Positions 40,819 to 49,574 of a stretch of DNA of 64,000 bases are shown one piece after another. Source of the stretch: Bordetella sp. BOR01. Lineage in GTDB: Bacteria; Pseudomonadota; Gammaproteobacteria; Burkholderiales; Burkholderiaceae_B. Position 1 is the stretch's first letter; every line of letters starts with the position of its first letter. The stretch lies in contig NZ_JAHUWT010000002.1 of the NCBI RefSeq assembly GCF_019218885.1, forward strand, positions 248,001 through 312,000, read 5' to 3'. The translations under genes were made by a program, and so were the position numbers. Below the pieces are notes generated by a model, which made no database searches, was not told the origin of the DNA, and worked only from the letters and a program-made list of their open reading frames with translations.

Positions 40819-41814
40819 ATGATCAATCAACGTCTGTGCGGCCTGGGGCGGCGTCTTGCCGCATGCCTGGCCGTCGCGGCCGCGGCCGGCGGCGGCGCCC
40901 TGGCCGATGAGGCCGCCGATTATCCGCAGCGGCCCGTCAAGATCGTGGTGGGTTATTCGCCGGGCGGGGCCACCGATGTCATTGCGCGCCTGGTCGCCAC
41001 CGAACTGTCCAGCGAGCTGGGGCAGTCGTTCATCGTCGAGAACAAGCCCGGCGCAGGCGGCAATATCGCCACCGAGAACGTGATCCGGTCCAAGCCCGAC
41101 GGCTACACGCTGCTGGTGCTGACCATCCAGAATGCCACCAATATGTCGGTGTACAAGAACATCGGCTACGACACCAATAAAGATCTGCAGCCTATCGCCC
41201 AGTTCATGGCGTCGCCCAGCGTGCTGGTCGCATCGCCCAAGCTGCAGATCGATAGCCTGCAGGCCTTGATCAAGACGGCCAAGGCCGACCCCACGGCACT
41301 GAGCTATGCTTCCACCGGCGTGGGCGGTTCGCCTCACCTGGCGGGAGAAATGCTCAAGTCGCGTGCCGGCATCGATATGCTGCACGTGCCCTATAAGGGC
41401 ACCGCACCGGCCATGACCGATGTCATCGCCGGCAACGTCTCGGTCAGTTTCATGACCACGCTGGGCGTGCTGGAACAGATGCAGTCGGGCAAGATGCGCC
41501 CGCTGGCCGTGGCCTATGGCAGCCGCCTGGCCGAACTGCCCAACGTGCCCACCATGGCCGAAGCCGGCCTGCCCGATTTCGAGGTCACGTCATGGAACGG
41601 CCTGGCCGCGCCCGCCGGCACGCCGCCCGCCATCGTGGAAAAACTCTCGGCCGCCGTGAACCGCATCCTGCAAAAGCCCGCCATCCAGGAACGCGTGCGC
41701 GGCCTGGGCGGCCAGGCGGTGCTGCGCAACCCGCAAGAATTCGCGGCCTACGTCCAGGCCGAGACCGACAAGTGGGCCCAGGTGGTGAAGGCCGCCAATA
41801 TCTCGATGGACTAA
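40819..41814 (+). CDS. Bug/TctC-family periplasmic solute receptor
   Basis: This 331-residue Bug receptor has a signal peptide (about 1-32, ending GGALADE) and the start YPQRPVKIVVGYSPGGATDVIARLV. HVPYKGTAPAMTDVIAGNVSVSFMTTLG and PTMAEAGLPDFEVTSWNGLAAPAGTPPAIV are standard family features. It lies 15 bp before an L-asparaginase-like gene in the same direction, which suggests an amide-containing ligand (asparagine, glutamine or a relative). The upstream spacer holds a GGGGAACAAG Shine-Dalgarno. Confidence 0.93.
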   Translation: MINQRLCGLGRRLAACLAVAAAAGGGALADEAADYPQRPVKIVVGYSPGGATDVIARLVATELSSELGQSFIVENKPGAGGNIATENVIRSKPDGYTLLVLTIQNATNMSVYKNIGYDTNKDLQPIAQFMASPSVLVASPKLQIDSLQALIKTAKADPTALSYASTGVGGSPHLAGEMLKSRAGIDMLHVPYKGTAPAMTDVIAGNVSVSFMTTLGVLEQMQSGKMRPLAVAYGSRLAELPNVPTMAEAGLPDFEVTSWNGLAAPAGTPPAIVEKLSAAVNRILQKPAIQERVRGLGGQAVLRNPQEFAAYVQAETDKWAQVVKAANISMD

Positions 41815-41829
41815 GCAGGAACACGTGCC

Positions 41830-42810
41830 ATGCAGAAATGTGCCCTGATCACCACGGGCGGCACCATCGTGTCGCGTATCGACCCGGCCACCGGCCTGGC
41901 CATGCCGGTGCTGTCCGGAGCAGACCTGATGGCGTCGCTCAAGCCGTACGGCGACGTGGGCGTAGTGGAAATCCATGACGTCGTGCGCGTGGCCTCGCCG
42001 CAGATCAGCCTGCCGGATTGGGTGGCCATCCACCAGCGCGTGCAAGCGCTGGCGCAGCGCGACGACATTGCCGGCATCGTGGTCACCCACGGCACCAGCA
42101 CGCTGGAAGAAACCGCCTGGTTCCTGGACCTGGCCGTCGACACACCCAAGCCCATCGTGGTGACGGGCGCCCAGCGCAATGCATCGGAGCCCGATTTCGA
42201 CGGCCCGCGCAACCTGTACAACGCGCTGTTGATCTGCCGTTCGGAACAGGCGCGCGGGCAGGGCGTCATGGTGGCGTTGAACGACCACATCAACGCGGCG
42301 CGCGAGGCCACCAAGTCGCATACGCTGGACGTCGAGACTTTCCAGTCGGGCGAATGGGGCTACCTGGGGGCGATCGTGCGGCAGAAGGTCACCTTCCATC
42401 GCCGCAGCTGCCGCCGGCTGCATGTGCCCCTGCGGGCCCAGTCGCTGCCGCAAGTGGATATCGTGCCGATGTACGTGGGCGCCAGCGGCGCCGCCCTGCG
42501 CGCCGCGCTGCAAGACGGCGCGGCCGGTATCGTGGTGCAGGCCGTGGCGTCGGGCCATGTGAACGAAGCCTTGTTCGACGCGGTACTCCAGGCGCGGCAG
42601 CGTGATGTGCCGGTGGTCCTGTCCACGCGCATCCCGCGCGGCGGCACGCGGGCGGGCTACGGCTTTACCGGTTCGTCGCAATTGATGCTCGAGCACGGCG
42701 CAGTACTGGCCGGCGACCTGTCGCCCTGGAAGGCCCGTATCCTGTTGATGCTGGCGATCCAGGCGGGCAAGGCCGGCACCGCACAACTGCGCCAGTTGTT
42801 CGATACCTGA
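41830..42810 (+). CDS. L-asparaginase/glutaminase family amidohydrolase
   Basis: This 326-residue protein has both catalytic threonine motifs of the bacterial asparaginase family: ITTGGTIVSRIDPATG near residue 8 and VVTHGTSTLEETAWFLDL at about residue 78, plus VTGAQRNASEPDFDGPRNLYNAL. It would hydrolyse asparagine (or glutamine) to the acid and ammonia. No signal peptide is seen, so it is cytoplasmic. It pairs with the Bug receptor 15 bp upstream. A GC-palindromic stretch (CCCCGGGG twice, about 42837-42860) follows its stop in the spacer to the convergent TonB receptor. Confidence 0.92.
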   Translation: MQKCALITTGGTIVSRIDPATGLAMPVLSGADLMASLKPYGDVGVVEIHDVVRVASPQISLPDWVAIHQRVQALAQRDDIAGIVVTHGTSTLEETAWFLDLAVDTPKPIVVTGAQRNASEPDFDGPRNLYNALLICRSEQARGQGVMVALNDHINAAREATKSHTLDVETFQSGEWGYLGAIVRQKVTFHRRSCRRLHVPLRAQSLPQVDIVPMYVGASGAALRAALQDGAAGIVVQAVASGHVNEALFDAVLQARQRDVPVVLSTRIPRGGTRAGYGFTGSSQLMLEHGAVLAGDLSPWKARILLMLAIQAGKAGTAQLRQLFDT

Positions 42811-42876
42811 GAAAGCCCGCCCATCGTTCGCATAGTCCCCGGGGCCGGTATGTCCCCGGGGGGCACATGGCGCTGC

Positions 42877-45264
42877 CTACCAGCGATAAGAAGTCGTCAA
42901 CGTCACCAGCCGGCCAGTACCGTACGAGCATGAGCCCCATTCCGAACACTGGGTGAAGTACGCCTTGTCGGTCAGGTTGCTGGCATTGAGCGCGACGCGC
43001 CAATTGCGGTTTTCCCAAGCCAGCATGGCATCCAGCAAGGTCACCGAAGGTGTCTTGGGCACGTCCAGCCCTTCGGTCGATTCGTCGACGAAGCCGCTGG
43101 CGTAGTGCACCCCTGCGCCGACGGTGAAGCCGTCAAGATTACCCAGCGAAAATCGATAGGTGCTCCACAGCGCGGCCTGCCGCTTGGGAACGCCCGTCAA
43201 TTGCCTGTCGACATTCAAATAGGTGAAGCTGGCGTTGATATCCATGCGCGGGGTGATGGAGCCCACCCATTCCAGTTCCAGGCCCGTATTCCGGGTCTGG
43301 CCGCGTTGCGCGACTTGTGTTTCGGAAATCTCTACCGTGCGGTTGACTTCCCGCAGTTCGAACACGGCGGCCGATGCGCGCCAGTCTTGCGCGGGCGGCT
43401 CGTACTTGACGCCGGCTTCCCATTGCTTGCCGCGCAAGGGCTTGAGCTGCTGGCCGTAACTCGTATTGGCCTGGGGCAGGAACGATTCGGCGTAGCTGAT
43501 ATACGGCAGCAGTCCGGGCACGATCTCGTACATCAGGCCGACCCGCGCGGAATCCGCACGGTCGTTGCGGTCGTCGGTACCTTCTTCCCAGTTCTTGGCT
43601 TCGTCGTGCCGCCAGCCTGCCAGCAGAATCCAGTTCCGCCAGCGCATTTCGTCCTGGATATAGACGCCCAGCTGCTTGACGCCGCTGGTGGCGATAGGTT
43701 CGCGCGGCGGCGGTTGGTAACCCTCTTGGTAGACGGGGTTGAAGACGTCGATCGGGGCCAGCCCGGTGTAGTCATCGACGCCCGAGCCCGAGTCCCGGTA
43801 CCGCAGGAAATCCAGCCCTACCAGCAGTTGGTGCTCTACCTGCCCGGTCGAGAATTTCCCCAGCAGATTCTGGTCGGCCGCCAAAATCGTCGTGTCGTGC
43901 TTCCAGAAATAGCCGGCCCGGTCCAGCATGCGCTGTTCGGCATCCAGGTACGGCGCAAAGACATCGAATGCGGCGTAGTCGGTCTTGTTCTTGGTCCAGC
44001 GCGTGCTTTGCCGGAAGGTCCACTGATCATTCAGGTTCTGGCGGAACGACCAGCCCGCCTGCAGGCTGTCGGCATTGAAGTGATCGTAACCAGGCTGGCC
44101 AACGAAGGTATGCCGCGAGATGCGCCCATTCGGGTTCGGCAGGATCGTGCCTTCCCAGGGCAGGGTGCTGCCGGAATCCCCGCTTGCCCGGTCTTTCTGC
44201 CATTTCAGCCGCAGGGTCAGCTCGGTGTCGGCACTGGGCGCCCAGGTCAGTGACGGGGCGATCATCTGGCGGTCATCCTGGCCGTAGTCGACCTGCGTGC
44301 CGCTTTCGCGGCCCAGGGCCACCAGCCGGTACAGCCAGGTGCCGTCTTCGGTCAGCGGGCCGGTCAGGTCCGCCTGCAACTGGCGCAAATCGTGGTTGCC
44401 CACCTGCACACCCACTTCGTGCTGCGCCTCGGCCTGGGGCAGTTTGCTGACATTGTTGATCAGCCCGCCCGTGCCGCCCTGGCCGTACAGCATGGATGCC
44501 GGCCCGCGCAGCACCTCCATGCGCTCCATCAGATAGGGTTCCACGCGCGGCGTGCTGGTCCAGAAGTTCACCCGGTCTTTCAGGCCGTCCAGGAAAATGT
44601 CCTCGATCTCCACGCCGCGCGCCTGGGCCGTGTCCATGCGCGAACTCGCCCCGTAGATCGAGGTACGCACGCCGGCGCTGTAAGTCAGGGCCTGGTCCAG
44701 CGTATTCGAAGCCGTGTCGCGTATCTGGTTGGCGGTTACCACCGAGATCGATTGGGGGGTTTCGACGATAGGAGTATCGGTTTTCGTGGCGGTGGCGCTG
44801 CGCTGCGCCATGTAGCCCACCACCGGGCCGGTGGCGAATTCGGTCTGGCCCGTGACAGTGACGGTCGGCAGCTCGCTGACGCTGGCGGCGGGCAAGGGTT
44901 TCAGCACATACCGCCGATTGGCATCCGGCACGGCTTGCAGGCCGGTGCCGTCCAGCACGCGGCCAAGGCCTTGCGCCGCCGTGTAGCTGCCCTGCAGGCC
45001 CGGGCTGCTTTTCCCGTTGGCCAGTTCGATCGAGCCGGCCAGGTAGATGCCCGCCTCGCTGGCAAATCGCGTCAACACCGTCCGCAAGGGGCCGGCGGGG
45101 ATGTCGTAGCTGCGCTGCGCGGACGGCGCGGCGTCCGCGGCGGATTCTTGCGCCGCACTGGCCTGGCCGGGCGCGATCCAGCTGCTTGCCATGATGGCCA
45201 CGGCCGCCGCCATGCGTATTGCCGCGCTCAATGGCCGCAGGGCATGCTCTGGGCACCTGTGCAT
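42877..45264 (-). CDS. TonB-dependent siderophore receptor with signalling (STN) domain
   Basis: This 795-residue outer-membrane receptor has a signal peptide, an STN domain (about 50-120: YDIPAGPLRTVLTRFASEAGIYLAGSIELANGK), a plug with ETPQSISVVTANQIRD and RGVEIEDIFLDGLKD, ERMEVLRGPASMLYGQGGTGGLINNVSK, and a barrel ending GTGRLVTLTTSYRW. This is the ferric-siderophore type (FhuA/FoxA/FpvA group) rather than the heme type. The FecR and sigma genes upstream complete a cell-surface signalling cassette. The siderophore is unknown; the plug and C-terminus look closest to hydroxamate receptors, which is a weak inference. Confidence 0.93.
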   Translation of the reverse strand: MHRCPEHALRPLSAAIRMAAAVAIMASSWIAPGQASAAQESAADAAPSAQRSYDIPAGPLRTVLTRFASEAGIYLAGSIELANGKSSPGLQGSYTAAQGLGRVLDGTGLQAVPDANRRYVLKPLPAASVSELPTVTVTGQTEFATGPVVGYMAQRSATATKTDTPIVETPQSISVVTANQIRDTASNTLDQALTYSAGVRTSIYGASSRMDTAQARGVEIEDIFLDGLKDRVNFWTSTPRVEPYLMERMEVLRGPASMLYGQGGTGGLINNVSKLPQAEAQHEVGVQVGNHDLRQLQADLTGPLTEDGTWLYRLVALGRESGTQVDYGQDDRQMIAPSLTWAPSADTELTLRLKWQKDRASGDSGSTLPWEGTILPNPNGRISRHTFVGQPGYDHFNADSLQAGWSFRQNLNDQWTFRQSTRWTKNKTDYAAFDVFAPYLDAEQRMLDRAGYFWKHDTTILAADQNLLGKFSTGQVEHQLLVGLDFLRYRDSGSGVDDYTGLAPIDVFNPVYQEGYQPPPREPIATSGVKQLGVYIQDEMRWRNWILLAGWRHDEAKNWEEGTDDRNDRADSARVGLMYEIVPGLLPYISYAESFLPQANTSYGQQLKPLRGKQWEAGVKYEPPAQDWRASAAVFELREVNRTVEISETQVAQRGQTRNTGLELEWVGSITPRMDINASFTYLNVDRQLTGVPKRQAALWSTYRFSLGNLDGFTVGAGVHYASGFVDESTEGLDVPKTPSVTLLDAMLAWENRNWRVALNASNLTDKAYFTQCSEWGSCSYGTGRLVTLTTSYRW

Positions 45265-45414
45265 GAAGTGTTCCTTTCAACGATGACTGATGAAATAGCG
45301 GGCCTGTCGTCCGCGCGGCCATGCCGCGGCGTTCGACGATCGGGGCTGCCCTATCTCTAAATCAATCGAGAAGGGGAAAAGCGGAACTCTTGCTGGGAAA
45401 AAACTTGCCCCGGC

Positions 45415-46452
45415 TCATGGGCGGGGCGGTTGCTGCGCCGGACGGGCGTCGACCGATATCCACCACGGCAGGGGCCGGCGCACCTGCAGCGAGGCCACTT
45501 CGGCCAGCATGGCCAGGGCGCCATCCACATCGCGCAACGGGAACGTACCGAACACGCGTCGCTGCGCGACGTCGGGCGCCAGGCTGATGTGGCCGGCATG
45601 GTAGCGGCCCAGCTCGGCGACGACATCCGCCAGTGAAAGATCCCAGGCCAGCAATTCTCCACGGCTCCAGGCCTCGCGCGCGGCGTCGGCCGAGTCCGGC
45701 GGCATGATGCCGTCGGCGTCGAAGCGGGTTTGCCGGCCCGCCGGAATGGTTTGGGTGGCGGCGGTGCTTGCCGTGCGTATCTCGACCGATCCTTCGTACA
45801 CCGCCAGGAAGGTGCGGCCTGGTTCGCGGCGCACGGTAAAGCGGGTGCCCAGGGCGCGCATCGTGCCTTGCGGCGTGTCGACGACAAAGGGCCGCGGGTC
45901 GCCCTGGGCGGTGGACACCAGGATTTCACCCGCCACCAGCGCCAGCTTGCGCAGGTCTGCCCGCATGTCGGCGTTGAGCGCGCTGGCGGTGTTCAGCCAC
46001 ACCTGCGATCCGTCCGCCAGCCTGAATTCCTGTATATCGCCGGCGCCGGTACGGTAGTCGGCGGCCCAGGCGGTGACGATGCCCGCGATGGGAGAATGAG
46101 ACCAGCCTGCCCATCCCAGCAGGCCGGTGCCCGCCAATGCGCCCAGCCCTGCCAGCACGCGCCGGCGGGATTGCACGCGCGCGTGCACGGCGCTTACCTT
46201 GGCGGCCATCAATTGGGGGTCGGGCGTGCTGCGCAAAGGCGCCAGGACGCGCTGGCTGACCGATTCCACGTACTGCCATGCCAGCCGGTGATGAGGGTGC
46301 GATGCCAGCCATGCCTGCCAACGGGCCTGGTCTGCCGCGCCGGCCTCGCCCGAGATCAGCAGCGCATACCACTGAGCGGCGTGTTCCATGACCTCGTGCG
46401 TCGGCCGGGCCTCGTCGCCCAGCACGTTCGGCCACCCAGGGTCAGCCGACAT
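45415..46452 (-). CDS. FecR-family anti-sigma / signal relay protein
   Basis: This 345-residue protein has the FecR plan: cytoplasmic N-terminus (HAAQWYALLISGEAGAADQARWQAWLASHPHHRLAWQYVE), a membrane segment (about 112-132, VLAGLGALAGTGLLGWAGW) and a periplasmic FecR domain (YRTGAGDIQEFRLADGSQVWLNTASALN, LVAGEILVSTAQG). It lies 18 bp after its sigma factor and 150 bp before the receptor gene; that 150-bp spacer probably holds the sigma-dependent promoter and no gene is seen in it. It transmits receptor occupancy to the sigma factor. Confidence 0.9.
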   Translation of the reverse strand: MSADPGWPNVLGDEARPTHEVMEHAAQWYALLISGEAGAADQARWQAWLASHPHHRLAWQYVESVSQRVLAPLRSTPDPQLMAAKVSAVHARVQSRRRVLAGLGALAGTGLLGWAGWSHSPIAGIVTAWAADYRTGAGDIQEFRLADGSQVWLNTASALNADMRADLRKLALVAGEILVSTAQGDPRPFVVDTPQGTMRALGTRFTVRREPGRTFLAVYEGSVEIRTASTAATQTIPAGRQTRFDADGIMPPDSADAAREAWSRGELLAWDLSLADVVAELGRYHAGHISLAPDVAQRRVFGTFPLRDVDGALAMLAEVASLQVRRPLPWWISVDARPAQQPPRP

Positions 46453-46470
46453 CGATCGTGGCCCGGTCAG

Positions 46471-47031
46471 TCATGGCATGGGCGCCTGCCGCAGCGCGGC
46501 AGCCGTGTGTGCGGCATGCGCCTGCATGCAGCGCAGCATGGCTTGCGCCACATACTTGCGCACCATGCGCGAAGACACGCCGAGTTCGCTGCCGACTTCC
46601 GCCGCGGTCATGCCGCACACGGCCGACATCAGGAAGGCCTGCGCCGCCTTGCCGGGCAGGCCCATCAGCAATTCGGCAATTTCCTGCAAGGCTTGCAGCA
46701 CGGTCGCCTGGCGTTCCGCCGATGGCGCAAACCCCTGGGGTTGCGCGGCCAGCGTGTCCAGCCAGGCTTGCTCGATCTCGCGACGGCGCCACAGATTGAC
46801 GCACATCCCCTGGGCCATCGTGCGCAAATACGCCCGGGCTTCGATCTTGCTGTTGAAGCCGCGCGAGGCGGGTTTCAGGATCAGGCGCAGGAATGCCTCA
46901 TGCGCCAAGTCCGCCGCATCGGCGGCATTGCCCAGGCGCCGCTGCAGCCAGGCCCTGAGCCAGGCGTGGTGATCCGTGTAGAGCGTATCGATCGACGGCG
47001 AAGAAAGATAAGGGGATTGCGCGGCATTCAC
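46471..47031 (-). CDS. ECF sigma factor, FecI type
   Basis: This ECF sigma factor of about 186 residues has region 2 (YTDHHAWLRAWLQRRLGNAADAADLAHEAFLRLILKPASRGF) and region 4 (LPGKAAQAFLMSAVCGMTAAEVGSELGVSSRMVRKYVAQAMLRCM). I start at GTG 47029-47031, since the frame upstream to 47160 has no sigma-like sequence; no strong Shine-Dalgarno is visible, so the start is tentative. A Fur-like site lies about 50 bp upstream. With the FecR and TonB genes it forms a ferric-siderophore signalling unit. Confidence 0.88.
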   Translation of the reverse strand: MNAAQSPYLSSPSIDTLYTDHHAWLRAWLQRRLGNAADAADLAHEAFLRLILKPASRGFNSKIEARAYLRTMAQGMCVNLWRRREIEQAWLDTLAAQPQGFAPSAERQATVLQALQEIAELLMGLPGKAAQAFLMSAVCGMTAAEVGSELGVSSRMVRKYVAQAMLRCMQAHAAHTAAALRQAPMP

Positions 47032-47080
47032 GATCGAACGCTCTGGGGGAGTCTTCAAAAAGGGGGAGTTGCACCTGGAT

Positions 47081-47099
47081 GGTAATGGAAATAGTTCTT
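47081..47099. promoter_or_regulatory. Putative Fur box upstream of the FecI-type sigma gene
   Basis: GGTAATGGAAATAGTTCTT matches the Fur consensus at 12 of 19 positions by my count, in an AT-rich patch (47080-47110) in GC-rich surroundings. Its place 50-68 bp before the sigma gene suits iron repression. Confidence 0.5.
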
Positions 47100-47250
47100 G
47101 TTTTAAAGTTTCAGGCGCCCCCACGCGCATTTCCCCCAGCGAGTGAAGCATTCTCGCCACCAGGGTTTTCCCTAGTAACCGTGCCGAGCCGGCAGGTACG
47201 CCAGGTGTCAGGCTCCCATGGCACTACCTTAAGGCGTAAGCATGGCATTG

Positions 47251-47345
47251 CCAGGTGTCAGGCTCCGCAGGTGCCTGACACCATGGTGTGCAAGACTGTC
47301 TCAGTCGTAGGGTGTCAGGCACCCTGACGGGAGCCTGACACCTGG
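47251..47345. repeat. Palindromic intergenic repeat, copy 1 (plus a half copy at 47201-47216)
   Basis: The ends, CCAGGTGTCAGGCTCC and GGAGCCTGACACCTGG, are inverted repeats of each other. Inside are GGTGCCTGACACC and its near-inverse GGTGTCAGGCACC around a less conserved centre. The element can fold into a long cruciform or hairpin. A half copy with the first arm only lies at 47201-47216. The element occurs again at 50474-50570 in the same orientation. It lies just after the stop of the cyclase gene, like a terminator. The whole spacer 47032-47365 contains only this, the Fur-like site and sigma-gene leader. Confidence 0.85.
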
Positions 47346-47365
47346 CAGGCGGGCAGCCGCCCCGC

Positions 47366-48415
47366 CTAGATGGTGGCCACCGGCGTCACGGGCGAACCCA
47401 CCGCGCCCGGCAGGCGCAGCGGCGGCGCGGTCAGGAAAAACCGGCTGCGGCCCTGTGCCGCCAGCGTGGCCGCCAGCTCGGTCAGGTGCCACAGTTCGCC
47501 CAGCGGCACGCCCAGCTTGAACAGGCACAGCTCATGGATGGGCATGAATGCGCCCTGTATGCCCAGCGGGCCCTGCGGCGGGCGGCGTTCCACGGCGTAG
47601 TTGTCGGCGACCAGTGCGGCGATCTGGCTGTCGCGGATCCAGTCGCGCAGGCGCTCGTCGCGGCCGTCCAGCACGCTGCAGGCCCCATGCAGCACATGCG
47701 GGTCGGGCTGGCGGTCCATGGACAGCAGCACGTCGGCAAAACCCGTGTGCAGGCACAGCATGTCGCCGGGCTCGACCACGATGTCGTCCGCCTTCAGGAC
47801 CCGCATCAGGTCGTCGTAGTTCACCTCGCGGCGCTCATCGCCGTAGTGCTTGCGCAAATCCACCAGCACGCCCCGCCCCTGGATGGGGGTGGCGGCGAAG
47901 TTGTCGATGCCCAGCCTGGCCGCGCGCACGGGCTGGTGCTCGCCCTCTTCGGCGGCGCGCGAGGCGCCCTGGATATGTTCGCCCGCGGCGTAGCCGTTGT
48001 AGTACACCGGCACGGGCTCGCCCGTGCCGTGCACATCGAACATCGAACCCACGTGCGCGAAGCTGTCCCACTGCGTGGAGTACTGGGTGTAAAGCACGAC
48101 GTAGTCGTCGCAGATGACGTCGGTTACGCCCGGGTGTTCGCAGCAGTGCGCCATGTTGTAGGCGAACTTGCCCTTGCGCGTGGTGGCGCGCAACTGTGGT
48201 GGATACCGGAACGGGTTCAGCAGGTTGCCGCCGGGGTAATCCAGCGGCAGGCTCAGGCAGAAGCGCTGCCCGCTGGTGATTTCCCGCGCGGCCGTGGCCA
48301 CCCGGGCAGGGGTCAGCAGATTCAGGCGTCCCAGTTGGTCGTCCGGGCCGAAGTCGCCCCAGTTCGATCCCGGTGGCCGGTGCTTCCAGCGTTGTTGCCC
48401 GCGTTCGCCGTGCAT
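47366..48415 (-). CDS. Cyclase-family (kynurenine-formamidase-like) metal hydrolase
   Basis: This 349-residue protein belongs to the cyclase family (PF04199-like), metal-dependent hydrolases including bacterial arylformamidases. It starts SNWGDFGPDDQLGRLNLLTPARVATAAREI, a common long-form start. The metal motif is HxGTHxD-like but varied: YTQYSTQWDSFAHVG, and later IDNFAATPIQGRGVLVDL, LCLHTGFADVLL and MPIHELCLFKLG. A strong AGGAGG precedes the ATG. The Bug gene is just upstream on the same strand. Despite kynureninase elsewhere in the window, length and motif variation argue against simple kynurenine formamidase. Confidence 0.87.
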   Translation of the reverse strand: MHGERGQQRWKHRPPGSNWGDFGPDDQLGRLNLLTPARVATAAREITSGQRFCLSLPLDYPGGNLLNPFRYPPQLRATTRKGKFAYNMAHCCEHPGVTDVICDDYVVLYTQYSTQWDSFAHVGSMFDVHGTGEPVPVYYNGYAAGEHIQGASRAAEEGEHQPVRAARLGIDNFAATPIQGRGVLVDLRKHYGDERREVNYDDLMRVLKADDIVVEPGDMLCLHTGFADVLLSMDRQPDPHVLHGACSVLDGRDERLRDWIRDSQIAALVADNYAVERRPPQGPLGIQGAFMPIHELCLFKLGVPLGELWHLTELAATLAAQGRSRFFLTAPPLRLPGAVGSPVTPVATI

Positions 48416-48446
48416 GGTCGTCCTCCTGGTGTGTCCCGTCTTGGGA

Positions 48447-49433
48447 TCATTGGACCTTGATGTCGGCGCTTCGGATCACCGAGCCCCATTTTTCGGATTC
48501 GCTCTTGATGAAGGCGGCAAACTCCTGCGGAGAGTCGCCGATGGTCAGCATACCCTGCGTGTCGAGCTTCTCGCGCACGGCCGGGTCCTGCAGCGTCTTG
48601 ACCAGCGCGGCGTGCAGCTTCTGCACGATCTCGGGCGGCATGTGGGCGGGCCCGATGATACCCATCCAGCCCACGGCCTCGAAGTCGTCGTATCCCATGC
48701 TTGCCAGCGGCTTGACCTCGGGCAGCGCCGGAATCGACTCGCGCGTGGTCACCGCCAGCGCGCGCAGGTCGCCGCGGTTGACGAAGGGCGTGACCGTGGG
48801 CGAAGCCTCGAACAGCACGTCGATCTGCCCGCCGATCAGGTCGGTGATGGCGGCCGGCCCGCCTTTGTACGGCACATGCAGCATCTGCACGTTGGCGCGC
48901 TGCTTGAACATTTCCTGGGTCAGGTGGCTGGTCGAGCCGTTGCCGGGCGACCCGAAATTCAGCTTGTTGGGGCGGGCCTTGGCCGCCGCCACCAGGTCTT
49001 GCACCGACTTGATGTCCGACTTTGCCGAGACGACCATGGTCTGGGCCACGGCGGCCACGTCCATGATGGCCGTGAAATCCTTCACCGGGTCGTAGTTGGT
49101 GTTCTTGAACAGGTGCGGGGCAATGCCCAGCGGGCCGCTGGAGCTCATGCCCAGGGTGTAGCCATCGGGCGCCGCGCGCGCCACCATGCCTGTGCCCAGC
49201 GTGCCGCCGGCCCCCGGCTTGTTCTCGACGATGATGGGCTGGCCCAGCACCTTGGCCAGCCCATCGCTTACCACGCGCGCCAGCAAGTCCACCGACTGGC
49301 CGGCCGGGTAGGGCACCAGCATGGTAATGGGCTTGCTGGGGTAGGCATCCTGGGCGGCGGACGCCGGCAGCACGAATTGCCCCAGCGCGACAGCCAGCGC
49401 GGCGGCTTGCACCATGTTCTTGGTTCTCGTCAT
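48447..49433 (-). CDS. Bug/TctC-family periplasmic solute receptor
   Basis: This 328-residue Bug receptor starts at ATG 49431-49433 after GGAGAC, with a signal peptide (about 1-24, cleaved near PASAAQD). The family start reads YPSKPITMLVPYPAGQSVDLLARVV, where the usual PAGG is PAGQ; the paralogue at 56691-57662 shares this GQ form. HVPYKGGPAAITDLIGGQIDVLFEASPTV is typical. It is encoded 31 bp before the cyclase gene, and divergent from a LysR gene, giving a receptor-enzyme-regulator cassette. Confidence 0.93.
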   Translation of the reverse strand: MTRTKNMVQAAALAVALGQFVLPASAAQDAYPSKPITMLVPYPAGQSVDLLARVVSDGLAKVLGQPIIVENKPGAGGTLGTGMVARAAPDGYTLGMSSSGPLGIAPHLFKNTNYDPVKDFTAIMDVAAVAQTMVVSAKSDIKSVQDLVAAAKARPNKLNFGSPGNGSTSHLTQEMFKQRANVQMLHVPYKGGPAAITDLIGGQIDVLFEASPTVTPFVNRGDLRALAVTTRESIPALPEVKPLASMGYDDFEAVGWMGIIGPAHMPPEIVQKLHAALVKTLQDPAVREKLDTQGMLTIGDSPQEFAAFIKSESEKWGSVIRSADIKVQ

Positions 49434-49574
49434 GTTGTCTCCGATATGCGCCGGTGCGGCCGGCAAATTATTCATGCCCTGGGTCGCAAGGCGCCCGGGC
49501 TATTGTGATTATGCGGAAGGCGGACGTCTTGCTGCTGTGTTTAAGCTACCTTTAGAAGATATAAAATCTACGAT

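Noticed and set aside
47251-47345. CRISPR-like repeats
   Set aside because: The copies are palindromic and 3 kb apart with no regular spacers; they are intergenic repeats.
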